DNA from: UBA6623 sp965238125 | Lineage (GTDB): Bacteria; Acidobacteriota; Terriglobia; Bryobacterales; UBA6623 | Direction: 5' to 3' | Assembly (NCBI GenBank): GCA_965238125.1 | Contig: OZ250179.1 | Span: forward strand, 1,798,001 to 1,862,000 | DNA length: 64,000 bases | Shown: piece after piece, positions 9,067 through 18,282 of the stretch | Layout: every line of letters begins with the position of its first letter | Position numbering within the stretch: the first letter of the stretch is position 1 | Notes under the pieces: generated by a model | What the model saw: the letters and a program-made list of their open reading frames with translations, nothing else | Databases searched by the model: none | Told to the model about the DNA's origin: nothing | Position numbers and translations under genes: made by a program

Positions 9067-11543
9067 GCTTCGCCAACCCTTCGGCCTTCCTCCTGCTGCC
9101 CTTGGTAGCGGCCTGGGCGTTTTGGGAATGGCGCCGGACCAGCCGCAAGGCGGGCGTCTTGCTCAAGGCCCTGGTTTTCGCTTGCGTGATCGCGGCCTGG
9201 GCCGAACCGCGGCTGACGTTTTTCGAAACCAAGACGGCGGTCGCGGTGCTTACCGACACCTCGGCCAGCATTCCCGACGAGCAGGTCGAACAACAGCGCG
9301 AGATTCTTCGTCGTATGCGCGAAGCGCGCGGACGCAATCTGCTGCGGGTATTTTCTTTCGATGAAACCGCTCGGCCCGGGTCGCCCGCGCGTGACGCCTC
9401 GCCTCGCGGGACCAACATCGAAGCCGCGCTGCGGGCCGGGCTTTCGGCGCTTCCGGCCGACCGCATCCCGAAAATCGTTTTGATTTCCGACGGTTGGGAA
9501 AACCAAGGGGCGGTCGAGCGCGTGGTAGAGCCGGCGCGGCGGCGCGGTGTGTCGGTCAGCACGATTCCTCTCGCAGGGCGACGGCGTCCCGAGCTGCGGC
9601 TGAAAGCGCTGAGCGCGCCGACGCGGGCCTTTCGCGGCGAGCGTTTCTCAATCGACGCCGTGATCGAAAGCCCCGCCGTGACCGCGGTGGATGTATCCCT
9701 GCAGGCCGAGGGCAAGTCGATCGGGCAGTCGAGCGCGCGTCTGGAAGCCGGCGAGAACTTTCTCCGTCTCAATGCCCGACTCGACATCGCCGGTTCGGCG
9801 CTCGTCAGTGGCGCGATCAAGTCGGCTGAGTGGGGCGAGCTGGTTTTCGAACATACGGTTTCGTTGGCGCAACCGCGGGTCTTGCTGGTGTCGGGCGACA
9901 CCGAGGAACGAGATGCTCACTTGCTGGGCGTATTGCGCGCGGCCGGGTTTGAGATCGAGCGCACCCAGGACGCCTTCCCCCCTGACCTAAGCGACTTTCA
10001 GGTCATCGTCGTCAACAATATTCATCTCGAGGGTCTGCCGCTCAGCGGTAAGGAGCGTATTGAGGAGTTCATCCGCGAAGGCGGCGGATTCCTGCAAATC
10101 GCCGGGGAAAATTCCCTCTACGTCGAGCAGGAAGAAAACGCGGACGACCCTCTGTGGCGAGCTCTGCCGGCCGATCCCGCTCCCCCCCGCACGCCCGAGG
10201 GAACGGCTGTGGTGTTGATTCTCGACAAGTCGTCTTCGATGGAAGGCCAGAAGATGGATCTGGCGCGACGGTCGGCGCTGGGAGTGGTCGAGAATTTGCG
10301 GCCGATTGATCAAGTCGGGGTGCTGGTCTTCGACAATTCCTTTGAGTGGGTGGTGACTCTACAAAGGAACGAGAATCCGAGCGCGACGAAGGAACTGATC
10401 TCGAGCATCATCGCCGACGGCGGAACGCAGATCGCCCCGGCGCTGACCGAGGCTTTTGAAAAAGTTCGACCCTCCGAAGCGGCCTACAAGCATATTTTAC
10501 TGTTGACCGACGGTATTTCAGAAGAAGGCGACAGCATTGCCCTAGCCAAAGAAGCGGCGAAGCTGAAGATCACGATTTCAACGATCGGGTTGGGGCAGGA
10601 CGTCAACCGCGCCTACCTGGAACGCGTCGCCCGAACGGCCGAAGGCAAGCCGCATTTCTTGCTCGACGTCTCCGGGCTCACACAGCTTGTCCTCAAGGAC
10701 GTCATGGAGCATACCGGGTCATCGGTAATGGAAAAGGACGTTCGGGCGCGGGTCGTTCGCGACGTGGAAATCCTCGACGAAGCCCGGATCGCCGAAGCGG
10801 GGCCTTTGCGCGGTTGGGTGAAGTTTGTCGCGAAGCCGGAGGCCGAGACGATTCTCGAGATAGACGAAGCGAATGAAGGAACCGGCGAAAGAGACCCGCT
10901 GCTGGTGCGCCGGCAATACGGGCTGGGCCGAGCCGCCGTTTTCACGTCCGATGCGAAGCAGGTCTGGGCGGCTAACTGGATCGAGTGGGACGGCTTCGAT
11001 GTCTTTTGGACGAATCTGCTGCGCGACGTTTTGCCGCGTGCGCACGGGGTGGAGGCCGAAGCGCGGTTCGATGCGGCCGAGGGCGAGATCGTCGTCCGCT
11101 ACCGCTGGGCGGAAGCGGGCTTGGGGCAACCGCTGGAAGCTCTCCCGGAGCTTTACGCGCTTGGCCCCGACGGTTTCCAACACGCGGCCCAAATCGAGCG
11201 TGTCTCGACGGGTGTGTACGAAGCACGGGTTCCGGTGGATGGCAGGCAGGGACTGTTTCGCATGCGGCCGGCCTCGGAGCTTGAACTCTTTCCTGAAACC
11301 GCCTATTACCGCGTCGAGGCGGAAGCCGCCGACTATGGCTCGAACCCCGGATTGCTGCGCAAGATAGCCGCGTGGACCGGTGGAGAATTTGATCCGGCGC
11401 CCGAGAGCGTGTTTACATCGAGCCAAGCGACGCCGGCGATGATGGATTTGTGGCCGGGTTTCTTGGCGTTGGCCATTTTTCTCAACCTATTCGAACTGGT
11501 GGCGCGCAAAGGGTGGATCCCATGGTTGCGGCGCTGGGCGTAG
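9063..11543 (+). CDS. Large vWA membrane protein with two vWA domains and a GATase-like domain
   Basis: 826 residues, GTG start overlapping the previous stop. N-terminal helices near residues 8-45 lead to a first vWA domain with MIDAS DTSAS (~60-180). A beta-sandwich follows, then a glutamine-amidotransferase-like segment VLLVSGDTEERD...IIREGGGF-type (~275-350). The second vWA domain starts VVLILDKSSSMEG and has a full MIDAS (DKSSSM) and TDGISEEGD. A beta-rich region and the C-terminal helix FLALAIFLNLFELVARKGW close the protein. This is the architecture of Bat-operon proteins that pair with DUF58. Substrate or partner is not known from sequence. Confidence 0.8.
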   Translation: MSFANPSAFLLLPLVAAWAFWEWRRTSRKAGVLLKALVFACVIAAWAEPRLTFFETKTAVAVLTDTSASIPDEQVEQQREILRRMREARGRNLLRVFSFDETARPGSPARDASPRGTNIEAALRAGLSALPADRIPKIVLISDGWENQGAVERVVEPARRRGVSVSTIPLAGRRRPELRLKALSAPTRAFRGERFSIDAVIESPAVTAVDVSLQAEGKSIGQSSARLEAGENFLRLNARLDIAGSALVSGAIKSAEWGELVFEHTVSLAQPRVLLVSGDTEERDAHLLGVLRAAGFEIERTQDAFPPDLSDFQVIVVNNIHLEGLPLSGKERIEEFIREGGGFLQIAGENSLYVEQEENADDPLWRALPADPAPPRTPEGTAVVLILDKSSSMEGQKMDLARRSALGVVENLRPIDQVGVLVFDNSFEWVVTLQRNENPSATKELISSIIADGGTQIAPALTEAFEKVRPSEAAYKHILLLTDGISEEGDSIALAKEAAKLKITISTIGLGQDVNRAYLERVARTAEGKPHFLLDVSGLTQLVLKDVMEHTGSSVMEKDVRARVVRDVEILDEARIAEAGPLRGWVKFVAKPEAETILEIDEANEGTGERDPLLVRRQYGLGRAAVFTSDAKQVWAANWIEWDGFDVFWTNLLRDVLPRAHGVEAEARFDAAEGEIVVRYRWAEAGLGQPLEALPELYALGPDGFQHAAQIERVSTGVYEARVPVDGRQGLFRMRPASELELFPETAYYRVEAEAADYGSNPGLLRKIAAWTGGEFDPAPESVFTSSQATPAMMDLWPGFLALAIFLNLFELVARKGWIPWLRRWA

Positions 11544-11555
11544 CGCGTGACCGCA

Positions 11556-13319
11556 TCAGGACGTGGGCTCAAGGGGCTGCGTCGCGGTGTTGTTCCGCAG
11601 TCCGGTCTGGATGACCCGCGCGCACGCGGCGCAGACAACGAGCCACACAGCGGCGACGCCGATTTCTCCCAAGAGTAATTTCCCGACGCCGAACAACGCG
11701 CCGTAGATGAGCCCACAGCCTGCCGCCCAGTGGAGCAAGTCCCGCCCCGGTCCGGGCCGTGGGCCGGCATCACCGGCCTCGGCGGGGATGGGACCCCAGA
11801 GAACGCGGTAGGGACGAACGCGCCGGTAAAACGAGATGAGCTTCTCGCGCGGTTCCGGTCCGGTGAGATACGTGACTGCCACCCAGCCGACGGTCGTCAG
11901 CACGACGGTCCACAACATCACGATTGCGAAATCATTAGGGTCGTCGGTGTCGTACCCCATCCACAATTGCAGGGAAATCGATACGGCGAATGCCGTGATC
12001 ATCGCGGCGACCTCGCTCCACGCGTTCACCCGCCACCAGAACCAACGCAAGATCAACACGCCGCCCGTCCCGGCACCGGTGGCCAACAAGAGCTTCCATG
12101 CGCCGCCGATGCTGTCCATATAGAAAGTAATGACGGCGGAAATCACCGCCAGCAAGATGGTCGCGACGCGGCCGCCGGCGACCAATCGACGCTCGCCGGC
12201 GTCGGGCTCCACAAAGCGCTGATAGAAATCGTTAATCAAGTAACTCGCGCCCCAATTGAGCAAGGTGCTGATAGTGGACATGAACGCCGCCGCGAATCCC
12301 GCGATCATCAAACCCCGCGCGGAGGGCGGCAGGTAGTCGACCATCACCAGCACGTAGCCGCTTTCGGCGTCGGCGAGATCAGGGTAGGCGACCAGCGACA
12401 CTAAGCCCACCAGAATCCACGGCCAGGGACGCAGCGCATAGTGCGCGATGTTGAACCACAGCGTCGCCAGCAGCGAGTGGCGCTCGTCGCGCGTCGCGAA
12501 CATGCGTTGGGCGATGAACCCGCCGCCGCCCGGCTCCGCTCCCGGGTACCAGGTTGCCCACCAGTTCACCGCGATGTAGACGAAAAACGTCAGCATCGGC
12601 ATCCAAGGCGAATCGAAGTCGGGAAAGAAAGCCAGCGCGGCTTCCCCTCGCAACTCGGTTACGCGTTTGGTGAGTTCGCCCATGCCGCCGACGCCGCTCA
12701 CCGCGAAAACGGCCAAGGCGACCGCGAGTCCCATCATCAGCACGAACTGCACGAGGTCCGCGATCAGCACGCCGCGCAGGCCCGCCAGAGTCGAGACGGC
12801 GCAGGTGAGCGCCGTCAGTCCCAGCACGGCGAAAATGGCGGTTGTCTTATCGATGCCGAGCACCAGCATCAGCACCTTCACCATCGCCAGGTTGACCCAA
12901 CCCATCACGATGCAGTTGACGGGGATCGCCAGATAGAGTGCTCGAAAGCCGCGCAGGAAAGCTGCGGGGCGTCCGCTATAGCGAATCTCGGCGAACTCGA
13001 CATCGGTCACCACGCCGGCTCTGCGCCACAGTCGGGCATAGAGAAAGACCGTCAACATACCGCTGAAAACGAAATTCCACCAGAGCCAATTGCCGGCGAT
13101 GCCGCCGGTGGCGACCATGCCGGTGATCGCTAAGGGTGTATCGGCGGCGAAGGTCGTGGCGACCATCGATGTCCCCGCCAGCCACCACGGAGCGGAGCGC
13201 CCGGAGACGAAGAATTCGTCGAGACCGCGCCCGGCGCGACGGCGATAGTACAGGCCGATGGCAAGATTGAAGAGGAAGTAGAGACCGACGACGAGCCCGT
13301 CCAGCCAAGTGAGCTTCAT
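11556..13319 (-). CDS. Sodium:solute symporter (SSS family)
   Basis: 587-residue integral membrane transporter of the SSS family (PF00474), with about 13 hydrophobic segments. Recognisable regions are GLDEFFVSGRSAPWW (the family's early loop signature) and STLAGLRGVLIADLVQF. WWATWYPGAEPGGGG and FMSTISTLLNWGASYLINDF match the Na+-binding core of helix 8 (S-T-x-x-T/S). It probably imports a sugar or other organic solute with Na+. A perfect -10 TATAAT at 13329-13334 lies nine bases upstream of ATG 13319, suggesting a leaderless mRNA. Converges with the vWA gene, 12 bp apart. Confidence 0.88.
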   Translation of the reverse strand: MKLTWLDGLVVGLYFLFNLAIGLYYRRRAGRGLDEFFVSGRSAPWWLAGTSMVATTFAADTPLAITGMVATGGIAGNWLWWNFVFSGMLTVFLYARLWRRAGVVTDVEFAEIRYSGRPAAFLRGFRALYLAIPVNCIVMGWVNLAMVKVLMLVLGIDKTTAIFAVLGLTALTCAVSTLAGLRGVLIADLVQFVLMMGLAVALAVFAVSGVGGMGELTKRVTELRGEAALAFFPDFDSPWMPMLTFFVYIAVNWWATWYPGAEPGGGGFIAQRMFATRDERHSLLATLWFNIAHYALRPWPWILVGLVSLVAYPDLADAESGYVLVMVDYLPPSARGLMIAGFAAAFMSTISTLLNWGASYLINDFYQRFVEPDAGERRLVAGGRVATILLAVISAVITFYMDSIGGAWKLLLATGAGTGGVLILRWFWWRVNAWSEVAAMITAFAVSISLQLWMGYDTDDPNDFAIVMLWTVVLTTVGWVAVTYLTGPEPREKLISFYRRVRPYRVLWGPIPAEAGDAGPRPGPGRDLLHWAAGCGLIYGALFGVGKLLLGEIGVAAVWLVVCAACARVIQTGLRNNTATQPLEPTS

Positions 13320-13328
13320 GCGCAGGCC

Positions 13329-13334
13329 ATTATA
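13329..13334 (-). promoter_or_regulatory. -10 box TATAAT, leaderless-type, symporter gene
   Basis: Read on the minus strand, TATAAT is followed by nine bases and the ATG at 13319. No SD lies between. No good -35 is seen 17 bases upstream. Confidence 0.45.
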
Positions 13335-13418
13335 GGGGAACGGGTGGGCTGTTAGCCGTGAGCCGTGAACCTTCGGGCGAGTGGGGGGGCGATTCCGGGT
13401 TTGACGCGAGAGACCGGT

Positions 13419-14651
13419 TCAGGCCGCCTCGAACAGTTTCTCGACGCGAGAAACGTATTCCGAGGCGAGTTGGCTGAGCCAATCTCCGGCTTGGCTTGCG
13501 GCGGCGTCGTCAACGGCGCGCACGGCGTCAAGATGGGAGCCGGAGGCTCGTGCCTTTTCGTATTGCCTTGCGAATTGCTCCGGGGCGGGGGAATCGTCGG
13601 GGGCTGTTGTGAGCGCCTCGCGCAACTCGCGGCGCTTTTCGATGAGCAGGCGGTGTTCGGCTTGGCATCCGATGAGTCCGGCGTCACCGGTGGCGGAAGA
13701 CTTTTCGATGGAAAGCTCCAGCTTGTCGATGATTTTCGTCAGGCGTTTGACGCGCTCGGCGACGTGGAGTCTAAGCTGCTCGCGGGCCGTTTCGTAGAGT
13801 GGTTTTTCATGACCGGCGGCCGAGGGGAGCCTGACAGCGCGGTACCAGGCGTCGAGGGCCCACAAGTTGCCGACAAGGCGGGCGGTGGTTAGAAATTTTC
13901 GTCGCAAGCCCGGGTAAATCTCAGCGTCAAAGCCTTCGATCACGCCGCTTTCCGCTGTCTCCCATTGAACGCGGTCAGCGGCTACATCGCGGCGCACTAC
14001 CGACCCGGCTGCCAGCACGGCTCCAAAATCCACATGCAGCGGTCCCACGAGGCCGCATTGTCCGCCGACGAAGACGGGGCGCGAACGGAGCAGAACTCCT
14101 CGAGCGTCCCCGACAAGGCTGGACCACTTGTCGCCACGCGGGTCGAAGTTAAAATGCACGACCCCGGAGCCGACTTCGCTGTGGGATTCGCGCGACGTAC
14201 CGCCGCTCATGAAAATGTCGCAGTAATTGATGAGCGACCCGGTTACAACAGTCGCGGTGAGAACCGTGTTCTTGAAGGCGACGCTGTGCGCGGCCTCGAC
14301 CTGCTCCTCGATCAGCGTGCCGGGACGCAGTTCGGCGAAGCACCTAATATGGGCTTCGTCAAGGATCGTCGCTCCCTGATAGGAGCCGGCCCCGAGTTCG
14401 ACGTTGCGGCCAATCTGACAGTTTTCGATGAGAGCGTGCCCGCTGGCGCCGATGCGAGTTCCGCGCCCGATGCGAAGGTCCGGGCCTCGCAAAGTGGCGT
14501 GCTGGATCGACGCGCCGGGCTCGATGTGGTCGAGGTTGACGTCGGCGTCGATGTAGACGCGTTCGGGCCCCCAGACATCGACGCCGCGGGATTGCAATTC
14601 CGTGACGCGTTGGCGGTTGGCGTTTTCGTCGTATGGGGTATTGGGGGGCAC
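13419..14651 (-). CDS. Left-handed beta-helix (hexapeptide) protein, GlmU C-terminal-like
   Basis: 410 residues. Residues ~20-250 are hexapeptide-type repeats (VYIDADVNLDHIEPGASIQ, LRIGRGTRIGASGHALIENCQIGRNVELG...), the LbH fold of GlmU acyltransferase domains. VYIDADV resembles the pyrophosphorylase/acyltransferase boundary of GlmU proteins, but no nucleotidyltransferase domain is present. The C-terminal ~150 residues are helical and charged, with coiled-coil character. Known relatives are annotated as sugar-nucleotide acyltransferase-like. GTG start at 14651 with no clear SD. Substrate not inferable. Confidence 0.7.
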   Translation of the reverse strand: MPPNTPYDENANRQRVTELQSRGVDVWGPERVYIDADVNLDHIEPGASIQHATLRGPDLRIGRGTRIGASGHALIENCQIGRNVELGAGSYQGATILDEAHIRCFAELRPGTLIEEQVEAAHSVAFKNTVLTATVVTGSLINYCDIFMSGGTSRESHSEVGSGVVHFNFDPRGDKWSSLVGDARGVLLRSRPVFVGGQCGLVGPLHVDFGAVLAAGSVVRRDVAADRVQWETAESGVIEGFDAEIYPGLRRKFLTTARLVGNLWALDAWYRAVRLPSAAGHEKPLYETAREQLRLHVAERVKRLTKIIDKLELSIEKSSATGDAGLIGCQAEHRLLIEKRRELREALTTAPDDSPAPEQFARQYEKARASGSHLDAVRAVDDAAASQAGDWLSQLASEYVSRVEKLFEAA

Positions 14652-14754
14652 GGGTGGGGGGGTGAAATCGTGCGGCGGGACGGCCTTGAACCGGTTTGGG
14701 CGATCGCAGGCTACCTACGATCTCGTTGCTTAGCCCGTGATAAAAGTGTTCGGG

Positions 14755-14849
14755 AGAAAAAGGGGGACTGCCGGCCGATTTTCGCCCATCGAATCCCTTT
14801 GTCTCCAACGCCGGTCGATTGCGAAAATCGGTGGCTGTACCCATTTTTC
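14755..14849. repeat. REP-like palindrome (GAAAAA-GGG-ACAG family)
   Basis: Lies in the 317-bp gap (14652-14968) between the beta-helix gene and alaS. The core is a perfect inverted repeat, CCGATTTTCGC at 14775-14785 and GCGAAAATCGG at 14821-14831. It is framed outward by GAGAAAAAGGGGGACTGCC and, on the opposite strand, GAAAAATGGGTACAGCCA. The outer motif is shared with the repeat at 58396-58503 and partly at 63249-63290. No coding sequence in the gap. Confidence 0.6.
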
Positions 14850-14968
14850 GCGTAGTCGGACTTGCGCGACGGGCTGTTGGGCGGTAGGCCTACTGGTCCT
14901 GGGGTCCCCGGAATATCTTGGTTTCACCACTTTCCTTGGAGTCGAGAATTTCATCTGATACCGCTCCC

Positions 14969-17623
14969 TTACGGTCGCGGCTCGGTTTGCTTGTCGACAA
15001 GGTCGTAGACGTTATCGAGTGCTTCGGCTAAAGCGGCGGCGTCCTTTCCGCCGGCTTCGGCCATGTCGGGGCGGCCGCCGCCGCGTCCGCCGACTTGCTT
15101 GGCGACGGCGCCGACGAGTTTCCCGGCGTGGACCTTCTTGCCGGCGATGTCTTTGGTCACCATCGAAATCAACGCGACATTCCCATTGCTCGCCGTCCCG
15201 AGAACAACCACGCCGGACTGAATCTTGTTGCGCAACGAATCGGCCAATGAACGCATCTGCTTGCGATCGAGGCCCTCGACCTTCGCGGCGATCACTTTAA
15301 CGCCGTTGACCTCGCGAACATCGTCCGCCAGCGACCCGGCACTCGACTGCGCCAGTTTCGCCTTGAGCTGCTCGACCTGCTTCTCGAGTTCCCTGCGCTC
15401 GACGGTGAGCCGCTCGACGCTTTCGACGAGATCCGGCTCGGAAACACGCACGATCGAGGCCAGCTTTTCGATGGCGTCTCTCGTCTGCTTGTAGTGTTCG
15501 TATGCGCCCGTGCCGGTGACGGCTTCGATCCGGCGCACGCCCGCGGAAATGCTGCTTTCGGCGGTGATCTTAAAGACGCCGATATCGCCGGTGCGGGCTA
15601 CATGTGTGCCGCCGCAAAGCTCGGTACTGAAATCATCCACCTTGACGACTCGCACCTGCTCGCCGTATTTTTCGCCGAACAAAGCCATCGCCCCGGTCTT
15701 GAGCGCATCGTCAATTCCCATCACGTCGGTCGTGACTGGGGTATTCATCAAGACGCGTTCGTTGACGGACTTTTCGATTTCTTCGATTTCCGCGCTGTCC
15801 ATCGCCGTGTAGTGCGTCACGTCAAAGCGCAGCCGATCGGGCGCGACGACGCTGCCGGCTTGCTTGACGTGGGTGCCGAGGGTTTGGCGCAGCGCTGCGT
15901 GCAATAGATGGGTCGCCGTGTGATTACGTCGCGTGGCGTCGCGCAAACGCGGGTCCACGCGACAACCCAATTCGTCCCCGACCTGAAGCGGCTCGGCGGT
16001 GAGGACATGATGCACCGACAAGCCGCGCAACGGCGCTTGGACATCTTTGACGCGGGCTACGACGTCATTCGCTCGCAGAAGGGCCCCTTGGTCGCCGACT
16101 TGCCCGCCCGATTCGGCGTAGAAAGGCGTGCGATCGAGGATGAGCTCGACTTCAGCCTCGGCGTCGACCTGTTCGACCGTTTGCCCGTCGGCGATGATTG
16201 CCGCGACTCGGCAGCTCTCCGACTCGATGCTTTCGTATCCCACGAATTCCGTGGGATGCTTTTCGAGTAATTTCTGATAGACGCCCGCGACCGCCGTGCC
16301 CTCGGCACCCTTCCAGCTTGCTCGAGCCCGGGTGCGCTGCTTCTCCATCTCGTCGGCGAAGCCGGCCGGGGCGATGGTCAGGTTGCGCTCCGCAGCAAGT
16401 TCTTCCTGTTCATCAAGAGAGAGGCCAAACGTGTCATAAAGCTTGAATGCTGTCTCGCCCGGAATCACGCTCCCTTCGAGCCTCGCGACTGACTCCTCGA
16501 ACATCCTTTCGGCCAGCACGAAACTATGCTGGTAGCGCACTTCTTCTTCCTTGACGATGCGCGCGATACGCTGCACGGAGTCGAGCACTTCCGGGTACCC
16601 GGGCTTCATCAGCTGGCCCACGAAGCCGGTCAGCTCGTAGAGAAACGGCTTGTCGCAGCCGGCCAGCCGGGCATGGCGCAGCGCCCGGCGGATGATCTTT
16701 CGCAGGACGTACCCGCGGCCCTCGTTCGCCGGCAAGACACCGTCGTGGACCAAGAAAGTCGCCGCGCGGCTGTGGTCGGCGATGATCCGCAGCGTGGTGT
16801 CGATCTTCGGATCGGCGCCATACTCGATCCCCGAGCCGAGGGTGTCCGCAGCGCGGTCGATGATCGGGCGAATCAGATCCGTCTCGAAATTGCTCAGCTT
16901 GCCCTGCAGGATCGCCGCCACGCGCTCGAGGCCCATGCCGGTGTCGATCGACGGCTTGGGAAGAGGTGTCAAGTTCCCTTCGGCGTCGCGGTCGAACTGC
17001 ATAAAGACGAGATTCCAGATCTCGACGTAGCGGCTGACCTCGCTCGGAAACGGCTCGTCCTCTTCAGCGGGTTCCAGACCCTCGGGGCCGAAATCGTAGA
17101 AAATTTCCGAGCACGGACCGCAAGGCCCGGTGTCGCCCATCTGCCAGAAATTGTCCTTCACGCCGCGGCGAAAGATGCGCTCGGCGCCGATGTCCGTCAC
17201 GCTCTTCCAAAGCTCTTCAGCCTCGTCGTCGTCTTCGTAGACGGTGGCGTAGAGGCGATCTTTGGGAAGCCCGTATTCCTTGGTCACAAGCTCCCAGGCG
17301 AACTCGATGGCTTCTTTCTTGAAGTAGTCGCCGAAGGAAAAGTTCCCGAGCATCTCAAAGAACGTGTGGTGGCGGCGAGTGCGGCCGACGTTTTCGAGAT
17401 CGTTGTGTTTGCCGCCCGCGCGAACGCATTTCTGGGACGTGGTGGCGCGTGTGTAGTCGCGCTTTTCGATGCCCAGGAAGGTTTCCTTGAACTGGTTCAT
17501 CCCGGCGTTGGCGAAAAGCAACGTCGGGTCGTTGGCGGGCGCGAGCGAGGAACTGCCGACGACGCGATGCCCGCGGGCTTCAAAGTAGCGGAGAAACTTT
17601 TCCCGTATTTCGTGGCCCGTCAA
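14969..17623 (-). CDS. alaS: Alanyl-tRNA synthetase
   Basis: Class II synthetase charging tRNA-Ala. From TTG at 17623 the product has 884 residues, close to the family norm (~876). This TTG overlaps the recX stop as TTGA and is preceded by AGAGG; the upstream ATG at 17677 would add 18 unrelated residues. The aminoacylation domain begins LTGHEIREKFLRYFEARGH and contains NAGMNQFKETFLG and HHTFFEMLGNFSFGDYF. The editing domain has HTATHLLH (~570) and CGGTHVARTGDIG (~670). The C-Ala region contains GGRGGGRPDMAEAGG. recX-alaS is a conserved gene order; no recA lies upstream here. Confidence 0.97.
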   Translation of the reverse strand: MTGHEIREKFLRYFEARGHRVVGSSSLAPANDPTLLFANAGMNQFKETFLGIEKRDYTRATTSQKCVRAGGKHNDLENVGRTRRHHTFFEMLGNFSFGDYFKKEAIEFAWELVTKEYGLPKDRLYATVYEDDDEAEELWKSVTDIGAERIFRRGVKDNFWQMGDTGPCGPCSEIFYDFGPEGLEPAEEDEPFPSEVSRYVEIWNLVFMQFDRDAEGNLTPLPKPSIDTGMGLERVAAILQGKLSNFETDLIRPIIDRAADTLGSGIEYGADPKIDTTLRIIADHSRAATFLVHDGVLPANEGRGYVLRKIIRRALRHARLAGCDKPFLYELTGFVGQLMKPGYPEVLDSVQRIARIVKEEEVRYQHSFVLAERMFEESVARLEGSVIPGETAFKLYDTFGLSLDEQEELAAERNLTIAPAGFADEMEKQRTRARASWKGAEGTAVAGVYQKLLEKHPTEFVGYESIESESCRVAAIIADGQTVEQVDAEAEVELILDRTPFYAESGGQVGDQGALLRANDVVARVKDVQAPLRGLSVHHVLTAEPLQVGDELGCRVDPRLRDATRRNHTATHLLHAALRQTLGTHVKQAGSVVAPDRLRFDVTHYTAMDSAEIEEIEKSVNERVLMNTPVTTDVMGIDDALKTGAMALFGEKYGEQVRVVKVDDFSTELCGGTHVARTGDIGVFKITAESSISAGVRRIEAVTGTGAYEHYKQTRDAIEKLASIVRVSEPDLVESVERLTVERRELEKQVEQLKAKLAQSSAGSLADDVREVNGVKVIAAKVEGLDRKQMRSLADSLRNKIQSGVVVLGTASNGNVALISMVTKDIAGKKVHAGKLVGAVAKQVGGRGGGRPDMAEAGGKDAAALAEALDNVYDLVDKQTEPRP

Positions 17624-18171
17624 TCGAAGACCTCTTGATCCGGATCGGGATGCCGGTCGGGGAAGTCCGCCGGCCATTCGACGTCGGGCGCGAGGGCCCG
17701 TAATGCTTCCCCGATTTTATCAGAGGAAAATCCGGCCCGGACGAGCGAGCGATAGAGCTTGAGCAGTTTCTTTGGGTCTTCGATCGGGTGGTCGGCATAG
17801 TTTTCACCGAGCTTGCGGCGGAGCAAACGGGCGATCATCTCGTTCTCGTCGGCGTCTTGGTAGGATTCCTCGACGGCCCCCTCGGCAAGGTCGGCGTCTA
17901 CTCCCCGGCGGCGCAAGTCCGTTACGACGCGGCGGCGGCCGAGGCCGTCGTATTCCTTGCGAAAGAAAGCGTAGGAATCCGCGAGCCGCTTGTCGTCGAG
18001 GTAGCCGGCTTGCGTGAGACGGCCGAGGACGTTTTCGGCGTCGTCCGAACGGGCTGCGCGACGGGCCAGACGCTTGCGAAGTTCGTCGACGGTCAGCGAC
18101 CGCTTGGCGAGCGCACTGATAGCGTACTCGTAGAGGGCCTCTTCGGCCAGAAGTCTGGGGCCTGTCGCCAC
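17620..18171 (-). CDS. recX: Regulatory protein RecX
   Basis: RecX modulates RecA filaments. The three-helix repeats are visible in ALYEYAISALAKRSLTVDEL, RLTQAGYLDDKRLADSYAFFR, LGRRRVVTDLRRRGVDADL and FSSDKIGEALRAL. I prefer GTG 18171 (VATGPRLLAEEALYEYA) because the family fold starts there and a promoter (TTGGTC-17-TACAAT) lies directly upstream. ATG 18258 would add 29 residues that run through that promoter and leave almost no room for the divergent gene. Its stop overlaps the alaS start. Confidence 0.88.
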   Translation of the reverse strand: MATGPRLLAEEALYEYAISALAKRSLTVDELRKRLARRAARSDDAENVLGRLTQAGYLDDKRLADSYAFFRKEYDGLGRRRVVTDLRRRGVDADLAEGAVEESYQDADENEMIARLLRRKLGENYADHPIEDPKKLLKLYRSLVRAGFSSDKIGEALRALAPDVEWPADFPDRHPDPDQEVFD

Positions 18172-18177
18172 GGGGAA

Positions 18178-18206
18178 ATTGTAACGCAAGCGCGGCCGGG
18201 GACCAA
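18178..18206 (-). promoter_or_regulatory. recX-alaS promoter, leaderless type
   Basis: On the minus strand: TTGGTC, 17 bases, TACAAT, then six bases to GTG 18171. The -10 is one base off consensus. The spacing to the start codon implies a transcript starting at or beside the initiator. Confidence 0.5.
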
Positions 18207-18282
18207 GCACCAAAGGCGTCTTATCGGTGAATTCCGGCGCGATGAGGACTTCGCCCATTCGTGTACTCTAATGCAGAGACTC

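Noticed and set aside
8639..9901. 420-codon minus-strand frame across the Bat genes
   Set aside because: Ser/Arg/Pro-rich shadow of two well-supported plus-strand genes.
16526..17638. 370-codon reading frame antisense to alaS
   Set aside because: High-GC third positions keep the antisense frame open; the alaS protein on the other strand is unambiguous.
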